From NCBI RefSeq assembly GCF_963678635.1, contig NC_087066.1, forward strand, positions 56,190,312 through 56,254,311: DNA of 64,000 nucleotides. Direction: 5' to 3'. Under the pieces are notes generated by a model. It was not told where the DNA came from. It ran no database searches and saw only the letters and a program-made list of their open reading frames with translations. Numbering within the stretch: the stretch's first letter is position 1; every line of letters starts with the position of its first letter. Source of the stretch: Symsagittifera roscoffensis (lineage: Eukaryota > Xenacoelomorpha > Acoela > Convolutidae). The position numbers and the translations under genes are program-made. Positions 1-8,700 of this stretch are shown piece by piece.

Positions 1-3000
1 AGTATCTGCCCAATTCTCTTCGCTCAAGTCTTTCAACAGCTCTTGAGTGGTGAGTTCCTCCCCTGATGGCCCTGGTTCAGGTGTATTCCCCACCTCCATG
101 TCTTCTCCAGCTTCACTGAGAGTTTCATCCATACTCTCTTCCTCTGATTCATTTCTTCTTCTCTCGAGAATTCTTTTGAATCGATCCTCAACGGGTCCAC
201 TCCTCTTGTCTCCAGGCGTGTCTACAGACAGTGGTGACGGTGTCGTAGGATCCAGCTTTTTATATTCCGTCAGGGCTACATGCAGTTGACCTGCTGCATC
301 TAGTTCTGTTCCCTCCTGTGTCACTTCTACTTGTTCCAAGCCATAGGGTGCCTTGTATTTTCTCGTGGCAAATTTCATGTCGTCCACCAGTGCGACGTGC
401 CCCTCCATCACGATCATCCTGCCATCATCCCATATGGGCAACATGTTCTCAAGTCCCTCCTTCTCAAGAGTTCTCAAGACCTTCCTCACCTCATACCCTG
501 GGGGCTGCGAACCTCTACTCTTTTTCGCTTGCGTCGTCCACGAGTTTACCTTCATCTCGCTGGTATGGAAGTAGACCGCCGCCGTGTAGCCAATGAACAG
601 GGGGTCCCAGCCATCAGTGAAATCCTTCTGCATTTCCTCCGCCGTCATCCTCGCCATTATGGAGGGAACCACCAAGGGACTATTCATTCCCAAGGTCATC
701 CTCCTGACTGTCGGGAACTCAGGCATGGTGGCTGGTAGGATCTCTTTCTCCATTATGGCCTCCAGCTCCCTCTTGACTAGTGCAAAGCACTCCTTCCAGG
801 CGGGGATTCTCAAGACTTCTCGTCCGTTGGCCGTCAATGGGTTTAGGTTCCAAAACTTTGGATACATTTCAATGGGGCCCTCTCGCTTGCCTCCCATTCT
901 GCATTGCATTTGTCCCCTGAAGTTGCACACCATCATCTCAGCATCTTTCACTTTTCCGAAGAGTACCGTGTTGCTCATACGCGCCCTGAGCACCTCCTGC
1001 TGACACCAATTCAGCGCTGTACCATCCAGTACGCTGATGAGACTCAAGTGCGTCACCGAGTGACGATACGTTATCACCAGGGGATCCGGAAACGCGTACG
1101 TCACTGCTGGACCATAGATGCAGGTCACCACCTCCTCTAGACCCCGGATTATCCCCATTGGGTCCGACCTCATTGCCAGGCACAGGTCCGTCAACAGAGG
1201 CATCCCTCTGTTCGCCTTCTCCCATTCTTCTCTCGAGGTTGGGTTCTCATCTTCACCCGTCATGTATCGATTCTGCATCATGAGGTATTGCACCAGCAGT
1301 GTCTTCAACCCTGCGGCACACTTGTAGGAGCTGGTTTCAGTGCTCGTGTGGACTCTCCCCATAGACAGAGGTTCTCCATATTCCATTAACCGATGAAACG
1401 ACACCAATTCCCCATGGGTCAAGAGTATTAGTGCCAGATACCCATCAACTCGAAGTGTCTCCACTCCTCGACTAAACATGTATGCTGGGCCCATGTTGAA
1501 CAAGTACCTGGGGTAGACCAAATACAGGGCCAAGAGCAGGCTGATGGGCATGCCCAGTATCTCCTGCACGAAGGCTCCGAAGATAGTCGCCGTGGTGCCG
1601 AACACTCCTGCCAAGAATTCTCTCTCCCAGCAAGGACTCAAGAACTTGAGAATCTCGTAATCTCTCCTAGTCTTCAATTCGCCGTTGGCGTGCTCTCTCC
1701 AAAATCCTCCAATCGTCACTTCATTGGCGGCCGAGACAAATCTAGCCACCGTCATGTCTCTCGTTTCAGCTAGCTCCAGTTGCTTCTCTAGAAAACTCCA
1801 GATTTGTTTCACGAGGAGTGGTGCTTCCTCCCTCGTTTTATTCGTGACGTTCTCCAGCCTTGGTGTCAGGAATGGCCACCAGCCATTCTCTTGAGTCAAG
1901 CGATATTTCATCGAATCTAACTGTTTCTCCGTCTCGACCACATTTCTTCTCTCGTTGCTGGGACCTCTAGTCCTGCTGGTGGAATTTGCGACTTTCACAT
2001 CCATACTCCGGAACCACAGGCTGGCCGTCAACTGGTTTATCGCCGTGTGGTCGTCCCCGATGACTGGGCTGAACTTGAGTTGTCTAGCAAAGTTCGATAT
2101 CTCTAGCAAGAGTACCTCATCCAATACAATCAGGACGTCGGCCAGTCCATAAAAGCCCCTCAGTGCATGAGATATGTCAGCCCATGCCGCCGGCAATTCT
2201 GATTTGTAAAGCCTCAAGTTCAATGGCTCCAGCTCTCGATTGGGGGCTGCCATCAGAATCCGCCATTCACTCCCTTCTGCTATCAGGATCAAGACCGCGT
2301 ACACGAATTGTAGGGCGGGTGGCATACTTGCGTATCCCGGGGATGTGGTAAACACCACCTTCGTCTTGGACCCAAATCTCGAGGCTACGTTCTCTTGTAC
2401 CTCATTCATCGCCGCAAATAACGCCTGAATAGCCTCCCATATCTTCTTTGATGTCGGAATTTCATCCCCCTTTAGTTGCTCAAGAAGTCCCATCGCGTGC
2501 AGGTGATCATTCATCCCTGCAAACAATAGCAGTTCAGGTTCACAGGGCATCTCCGACTTTATTGCTACCACTAGAGTCAACATCTGATTCAATTCGGCTC
2601 CTGGCAAGGAGTATACCAGAGTCTCCGGCCAGAACAACTTGGGAGACGTTCCCTCGAAGTCCGATCCCGCCACAATGACTACTCTTGCCGCAGCTGGATC
2701 TGTTCTATCGTAAACTGCCTGAGTTTTGGCCAGTTGGGTGCCACCACAGGGCTTCCCGTACCTGGGATCTTCCACCAATTTCGAGCCTTCGTAAGCGGCG
2801 TCTGGCAATCCCGTTCCTCCCGGATTGAGTAGCTTGTCTACCACCTTCAACTGTGCCGGGGTTGCCAACCTGATTCTGGCGATGCTGGTTCGGTGCTTGG
2901 GAGGTTCTGCTATAAGTCCCGGACTCCCCAGCAGCTTGAGAGGTCTGTAATTAATGGGTCCCATGATCATTTTTGTGGGAATTCCCGTCAGGTCTGTGGT

Positions 3001-4368
3001 CTCCATCAACTTCGCCCTCGAGAAGTGCGCCTCATGAGCCTTCAACCAGTCTATGCAATGATGTCTATTCAAATCCTCGTGCGACACTCGTTCGATCCCC
3101 AGGGTTTCCGCCAACTCTCGTCTGCATTCCAAGGTCTCCAGATCCAGTTCCTTCACCTTCTCAGGATATCTCAAGCGGGTAGTCTCCCTAGACTTCTTTT
3201 CTCTCCTGCCATCTGCCACCACCACGGAGGACATCGCCGAGGCCGGAGGTGTTGATGACTCTACCTCCTCCGACTCCATTGGTGTGGCACTCTGCAATCG
3301 GGTCTGATTGCTCCTCGAGCTATCTCTAGTATCAACTCTCGCTCCCAATCGACCAGCCAAGGCCCTCGAGGCAAGGAATGGTGGGTTGGGAGGTGGCCCT
3401 AAAGTGAATTGGGCTGTCTCCAGCAGGTCCGCTTCTAGCGTGTTTATGTGTTCCTGGAAGACGTCGTTCAGCCACTCAGCTCCCCTTGGCCTATCGAAAT
3501 GGATTCCATCTTTCGAGGTGTCTTCAGGGAATCCCTTGTTCTCCATGCGTTCTGCAACGTCCAACAGCCTGAGAGGAAGCACACTGTTTCGGTGTATTTC
3601 TCGGATCGCCTTGTTCAGGCTCCGCACCCTCTGGTTCATCTCTAGGGAGTGTTGATCAAACATCATGTTATAGGGGACCGTGCATATCGTCAGCAGGATG
3701 GGATCCATTTGGATCCTCAGCTCCTCAAGAAGGCAACTCATCTTGTCGCACAGCCTCGTCACTTTCCTTGCTTCTCCTCTCGACACGTCGTTGGTCCCAA
3801 CCATCAAGGTGACTGTGTAAACTTTGGTCATTCCTAGCATGTCCAGAGTTGCCAACATCTGTGGCGTAGCAGCTCCAGCGAAACTCAAGACTCCCGTCTG
3901 CCAATGTGACCGGATCTGGGTCAACACCCGCACCAGGCTGTCCCCTATAATCAGGTGAACCGCACCCTCTGGCACACGAGGTGGCGCTAGATACTGCACC
4001 CAGGCTGCGTCGTGGAAGCAGTCCCTCCTGGCTTGCTGTTCCGCATTCCAGTCCAGCCGACTATGCTTGTGGTAGTTCCCCTCTGTGTTCTTCTTGTAGC
4101 TCGCGATCACGACGTTTCTGACCGGCTGTTCCCTCCAAGTCAGGGGAAGCTCTGGCCTTGTCGTTCTTTCACGACTCTGCTGCTGCAACTTCTCACCCAA
4201 CTCCTTCAGGCGCGATGAGGCGCCACTCACCTGACTGCCGCTCGAGGTCGAGGTTGGTGTATATCCTGGTAACACCACATCCATCAGAGGACGTACAGGT
4301 TGGGTCTCTAGATTGCGCAAAGAGGGCGTCGCGTCATTCGGTATCCAGACCTCCAACCCTTCACTCAT
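1..4368 (-). CDS. Third ORF of element I: large protein with an SGNH/GDSL hydrolase domain (runs off the left edge)
   Basis: I checked every in-frame triplet from 4368 to 1 on the minus strand and found no stop: 1,456 codons, continuing past the window. The N-terminal third has the SGNH signature in order: IIGDSLVRVL (nucleophile Ser about residue 143), MVGTNDVSRGE (Asn about 192) and DGIHFDRPRGAEW (Asp/His about 286-289). Family members are usually esterases or lipases; the substrate here is unknown. A second block near residues 560-625 (VVIVAGSDFEG, then LLLFAGMNDHL) looks like a decayed copy of the fold. A hydrophobic stretch lies near residues 930-985; the C-terminal part seen is acidic and Ser/Glu-rich. 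There is no signal peptide. The start is the ATG of an ATGA overlap with the preceding ORF; an in-frame stop at 4504-4506 bounds the frame upstream. It occupies the env position of the element. The remaining ~800 residues match nothing I recognise. Confidence 0.85.
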   Translation of the reverse strand, partial: MSEGLEVWIPNDATPSLRNLETQPVRPLMDVVLPGYTPTSTSSGSQVSGASSRLKELGEKLQQQSRERTTRPELPLTWREQPVRNVVIASYKKNTEGNYHKHSRLDWNAEQQARRDCFHDAAWVQYLAPPRVPEGAVHLIIGDSLVRVLTQIRSHWQTGVLSFAGAATPQMLATLDMLGMTKVYTVTLMVGTNDVSRGEARKVTRLCDKMSCLLEELRIQMDPILLTICTVPYNMMFDQHSLEMNQRVRSLNKAIREIHRNSVLPLRLLDVAERMENKGFPEDTSKDGIHFDRPRGAEWLNDVFQEHINTLEADLLETAQFTLGPPPNPPFLASRALAGRLGARVDTRDSSRSNQTRLQSATPMESEEVESSTPPASAMSSVVVADGRREKKSRETTRLRYPEKVKELDLETLECRRELAETLGIERVSHEDLNRHHCIDWLKAHEAHFSRAKLMETTDLTGIPTKMIMGPINYRPLKLLGSPGLIAEPPKHRTSIARIRLATPAQLKVVDKLLNPGGTGLPDAAYEGSKLVEDPRYGKPCGGTQLAKTQAVYDRTDPAAARVVIVAGSDFEGTSPKLFWPETLVYSLPGAELNQMLTLVVAIKSEMPCEPELLLFAGMNDHLHAMGLLEQLKGDEIPTSKKIWEAIQALFAAMNEVQENVASRFGSKTKVVFTTSPGYASMPPALQFVYAVLILIAEGSEWRILMAAPNRELEPLNLRLYKSELPAAWADISHALRGFYGLADVLIVLDEVLLLEISNFARQLKFSPVIGDDHTAINQLTASLWFRSMDVKVANSTSRTRGPSNERRNVVETEKQLDSMKYRLTQENGWWPFLTPRLENVTNKTREEAPLLVKQIWSFLEKQLELAETRDMTVARFVSAANEVTIGGFWREHANGELKTRRDYEILKFLSPCWEREFLAGVFGTTATIFGAFVQEILGMPISLLLALYLVYPRYLFNMGPAYMFSRGVETLRVDGYLALILLTHGELVSFHRLMEYGEPLSMGRVHTSTETSSYKCAAGLKTLLVQYLMMQNRYMTGEDENPTSREEWEKANRGMPLLTDLCLAMRSDPMGIIRGLEEVVTCIYGPAVTYAFPDPLVITYRHSVTHLSLISVLDGTALNWCQQEVLRARMSNTVLFGKVKDAEMMVCNFRGQMQCRMGGKREGPIEMYPKFWNLNPLTANGREVLRIPAWKECFALVKRELEAIMEKEILPATMPEFPTVRRMTLGMNSPLVVPSIMARMTAEEMQKDFTDGWDPLFIGYTAAVYFHTSEMKVNSWTTQAKKSRGSQPPGYEVRKVLRTLEKEGLENMLPIWDDGRMIVMEGHVALVDDMKFATRKYKAPYGLEQVEVTQEGTELDAAGQLHVALTEYKKLDPTTPSPLSVDTPGDKRSGPVEDRFKRILERRRNESEEESMDETLSEAGEDMEVGNTPEPGPSGEELTTQELLKDLSEENWADT

Positions 4369-5171
4369 GTGTTCCCTGGCCTCGCGGTCAAGGTTGAACC
4401 GTCCTCTAGCCCTGGGAGCTTCATCCACCTCCATGCGTCCATGCGCGACTCTGGCCTTGAGCTTGTCACCACTCGTTCGTTTGACCTGGCTCCCTTTTGT
4501 GCGTCAAGCTCGCGTTGTCGTTGTTCTATCCTTTCCAACTCCGACTTTAGTTGATCGCGATTCGCGGCGTTCTCCCGCACCTTTAGCTCCTGCTGATGTT
4601 CCGCCCTTAGCATCTCAAGTAACTTCAACGTCTGATCTCGCTCGTCGACTGCCTGGTCTCTCTCCAGCTGAAGCTTCTCCCTATCCAACTTCGCCTGATC
4701 CCGATCGAGATTCGCCTTATTCCTTTCCTTCAGCGCCTTCTCAAGCTCTCTCTTTAGGACTCCCAGCTCCGGATATGCCTCGGTCGTCTGTTGCGCTCGC
4801 GACATCGATGGCACCTTACTCGAGCTCTGGCCCGTGGATCTTGCTGTTGGCCTCGTCGGTAGCGGGAACTCTCCTGCGCCGTGTTCGGTGTTGTTACTCA
4901 GGCCAGGATTTCTTGCCAAGTCAAAGCCCCTTACTCCTCCATCCGCATTCCAAGACAACCATCTGGTCTGTGCTCGATTTGATATGCCCTCGGTGGTGTA
5001 GCCGACGATCAAGACAGCCTCCGTCGCAGACTCCCTGCACTCGCCCTGGTCCTCCAACTGGAGGATCGCATTCAACATCACCGCCATTCTCTCGTCGATC
5101 TGGGTGTGGTCCAGGTCCCTCAAGCGTCTGTACAGCTCGTCAAGAGTGGGCCTCTGCAGAGCCGTGGGCAT
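4365..5171 (-). CDS. Second ORF of element I: 268-residue coiled-coil protein
   Basis: A complete ORF from ATG at 5171 to TGA at 4367-4365. Residues 1-65 are probably helical (starts MPTALQRPTLDELYRRL). Residues 65-145 are low-complexity linker. About 150-235 form a charged heptad-like run rich in Glu, Arg, Leu and Asp (for example LDREKLQLERDQAVDERDQ), a clear coiled coil suggesting self-assembly. I see no zinc knuckle and no catalytic motif. It follows the polyprotein after 566 bases and its stop overlaps the next start (ATGA), so the two downstream ORFs are probably translated from one RNA. Function unknown; a structural or adaptor role is inference only. Confidence 0.75.
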   Translation of the reverse strand: MPTALQRPTLDELYRRLRDLDHTQIDERMAVMLNAILQLEDQGECRESATEAVLIVGYTTEGISNRAQTRWLSWNADGGVRGFDLARNPGLSNNTEHGAGEFPLPTRPTARSTGQSSSKVPSMSRAQQTTEAYPELGVLKRELEKALKERNKANLDRDQAKLDREKLQLERDQAVDERDQTLKLLEMLRAEHQQELKVRENAANRDQLKSELERIEQRQRELDAQKGARSNERVVTSSRPESRMDAWRWMKLPGLEDGSTLTARPGNT

Positions 5172-5737
5172 AGAGTTCTAGAATCGGTCTGCCATTCTTT
5201 ATAACTTCGGGATGTGTGTAGATAGGTGTCAACCAGCTCAAGAATTACCTTACCAACTCAAGAATTACCTTACCAACTCAAGTATTACCTTGCCAACTCA
5301 AGTATTACCCAATTCAAGAAATCTCTAGAAATCTTCTCTTCAAGCACTTGCTGTAGATCCGGATTGTCGCGTGTTCAATCAAGATTCTCTTTTTCTGTTT
5401 CTCGCTTGAGTGTAGTTGGATGTTCAACTTTGTTTTTCAAACTTGATCTGAAAACATAACGCTCATTAAAACTTAGTATGTCACGTTCCTGACCTAGAGA
5501 CCCCCCTTTTACCCATATGATTAAAATCCTATCATTCACATATCACTTAAAACAATTCGATTGGATTTCCCTTAAGAACATGCAGATTCATTTTATGTTT
5601 TAGCACCATCAATTCTTTCTTTTAAAATTCAATTGACATGCCAATCACATCTTAAGATCCCTTTACCTGCGCCGCACCCCAGTACCTAACTCAAGACTCC
5701 TCCCTCACACCCGACTCGATACCTCCATGTACCCGAC
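5172..5737 (-). promoter_or_regulatory. Gap between polyprotein and downstream ORFs of element I
   Basis: No coding potential seen. It separates the polyprotein stop (5738) from the second ORF start (5171). It holds four 20 bp tandem units at 5233-5312 and AT-rich sequence. An internal promoter, a splice acceptor for a subgenomic RNA, or an internal ribosome entry site could lie here to express the coiled-coil and SGNH ORFs; the sequence alone does not decide among them. Confidence 0.4.
5233..5312. repeat. Four 20 bp tandem units upstream of the second ORF
   Basis: Unit CCAACTCAAGAATTACCTTA, four copies in register with 1-3 changes each (the third and fourth read AAGTATTACC). It lies 60-140 bases upstream, on the sense strand, of the second ORF start. 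Confidence 0.9.
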
Positions 5738-8700
5738 TCAGGCGATGCTCAAGTAGTACTTCTTGTGAAGATGCACCATTATCTCGGTTTCTGCAAAGAC
5801 CACATGTAGGATAGCATACAATTCCCTCGAGCTCAGTTTGCCCCTGTTTGGGTCGTACACCGGCATCGAGACCTCCACTATTCCTCTTTCAATCATGAAG
5901 TCACGTAGTCTTGTCAGTGCCAATATCACGTGTTCGGGATCAATTGTGTTTCTGTCGTTGACTCTCGTTACTAGGAAGCAGAGGTATTTGCCCGGGACTT
6001 GTGCCACTGACGGTGGAAGCGCTGCTATGCCTCCCAGTCCTGGCCTCTGTCTGAACAGAAACTCTACGTTCTGGTACTCTCTTTTGAAGTCAGCCTCCAA
6101 TCTTGATTTGAAACTCATGTCCGCCGTGATGCAGATCGCGCTGGTCCTGTTTGACAGGATGAAGTCGCTATCCGTTATCATGATGTTCTCTGAGTATTCA
6201 TTGGGTATTTCGAATTTCGTTTTGAAATTCCTTCCTATGGTAGGCTCTGGTTCTTCTTCCTCCAGTTCCAATCCGCTTGTTTCCCTCACTTCCTTGAGCT
6301 TCTTTATCATCAAATTTTCGGTGTGGGTAAGTCCTACCCCCACTCCCCGGACAAAAATTTTTATCGACGTCCCCGTCGATGTAGTCGGGTCTGAATTGTC
6401 CTTGGGGATGTCCAGTGGCCTGTCTGTTGCTGTCCATCCGAAAAGAGGGTCCTCTGTCTTCATGTAATTTGCTGCTGATATATCGACTTGCTGAATGCTT
6501 TGTCCTTCGTGGCTCTCGTCTTTGACATCACGCATCCACTCTAGAATCCTCAAGTTCGTGTTCTCCCTCCTTTCTATTTCACTCTGCTCGAGATCCGTCT
6601 CCAATTCTGGCGTCGAGTAATCATCCTGCGGATAATGTCCACCATCGTCAATCACTTGCCATTCCTCTCCGGCTTCCAGTTCGCCTGCGCTTAGTAGTTC
6701 ATCGCCCAACTTGTCTGGCTGTATCTTATCGATCAAGAAGTCATCCCCGTACCTATTGTACCTCATGCCTGTGCGTTTACGATTGCCAGTCCTGGTTTCC
6801 GGTGGTGTTGGTCGATCCGGCTCCATCCACTTCGGTACCTCGTTTTGCTCTGGGTCGTTCCAGTCTTCTTCTACAAATGAACCTGCATCCGACTCCACTT
6901 CTATCTTTTCGTTGTCGTCCAAACTCAAGTTCTCATTACCATCATTTTTCTCTCTAGTGCCTTTCTCATTCACTTCGCACGCTGGTTCCACCACCAGGTA
7001 CTCAAGACCTTCCATGTCTTTTGGTAGGCACCAGTCCTCCGGGGACGGGACATGAGGCTTCAGATTTTCGTAATGTGCTGCTCGCCCTGTACTCAAGCGA
7101 TAGAACCGTCCTTGTTGATGTACTTCCGTAATCATGAACGGTCCTCTCCATTTCTTGAGTAGTTTCTTTGTTCCCTTGGGCGGTATGACATTTTGGAAGA
7201 CCCACACGTATTGGCCCACTTCGTATGGCTTTGCTCTTAGTATCTTTTCGTCATATTTCTTGCGTTGCCTCATTTGCGCTTGCGCCGTGTTTCTCCGACA
7301 TAGCTCGTTTAGTTCTTGTTGTCTTTTGATCGCTTCCTTCACGTATGCTTGAGGTGACGTCCTCTTCCCCTCGTACTCCGGGTAGAAGAATGTTAGAGGC
7401 ATTGCCCTTTCCCTGCCTGTCAACATCATGAAAGGACTGATACCCGTCGTTGAGTGCTGAGTACTATTATAGGCTCCTACTACTTGTGGCAGGTATTTGT
7501 CCCAGTCCGTCATGTATCTCGAGCAGTACACCCTGAGCATGTTGACCAGTGTCCTGTTCTGTCTCTCTACCAACCCATTGGTCTGTGGATGATAGGTCGT
7601 CGAGTGTGCTTGAGCAATGTGTGATCTCTTCATCAATTCTTTTGTCAAGTCCCCCACAAAAGCCTTGCCGTTGTCTGACTGGAAAGTCATTGGACAACCA
7701 TATCGCGATATCCAATGCGTTATCAGGTGATCACATGTCTCCTCTGCTGAGGCTGTCTGGCACGGAACCGCTTCCGCCAACTTGGTGAAGTGATCTATTA
7801 TAACTAGTATTTGGTTATAACCCGACTCCGTCATGCAGATTTTCTGATGGTCTATCTGCACCACTTCATTGAATTCCGAACTCTCGACCGACTTGAGGGG
7901 AAACTTCATCTTCCTTGGGTCTTTTACTTGAAGGCATGCTAGGCAGGCATTCACCCACCTCTCGCAAGCTTTTCTCATTCCCGGCCAGTCAAACCTGTGA
8001 AGTATCCTTTGTTGTACTTTATCTATCCCCTGATGGCCCATCTGGTCGTGTGATCTGAAAAGCACTTCCGTTTGGTACAGTTGTGGTAGTATGATGAGGT
8101 TGTGTTTGTGTAATATTTTTTCCTCATCTCTTCTCTTGCACGCTACCACCCCTTCAGCTGTGTGATAAAGTAAATCTCTCTTTTCTTTGTAGAACTGGCT
8201 CAAGATCTTGTAGCTGTCTTCCTCAAGTTCCCCCTTCTCCTTGACTCCCGAATGGATCCATTTGGAGAGGTTACTTGTCATTTTGTCATTCCTCTGGGCC
8301 CTTATTAGGTCAGACAGCCTGTATCTCGCCTTAACGTGCTCCTTTAGCGCCATGATCTGTCCATTCATTTCACCAGGGTTGTGGATGTCATCGCTCAGCT
8401 TCACACATATCATCCTTTTCACGATTTTCATGTCGTCTTCTGGTACCAGATTCGTTCTGACGTTTGAGTTGCACGATAGTTCCCTTAGTGGTTTTCTTGA
8501 AACTGCTATTTTCTCGAGCTCTTCACCACCTCGTACCTCTTGTATTTCCAGATTGTACGTCCCTGAAGATGGATCCGTCTGTAATTCCCTGTCGTGCTGT
8601 CTTATCTTCTCTTCCGCCAGTATCATGCATAGACTGTCTTGGTCTTCGCTGCTCTCATCCGAGTCTTCATCCCATTCTTCACGCTCCCCGGACAATTTCC

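Noticed and set aside
4360-4400. Programmed -1 frameshift site before the SGNH ORF
   Set aside because: No X-XXY-YYZ heptamer lies next to the overlap; the ATGA arrangement fits reinitiation better.
4313-5173. Plus-strand 286-codon frame
   Set aside because: Exact antisense shadow of the coiled-coil ORF, whose heptad pattern and stop-start overlap favour the minus strand. The same applies to other plus-strand frames over 1-14.5 kb and to minus 938-1225.
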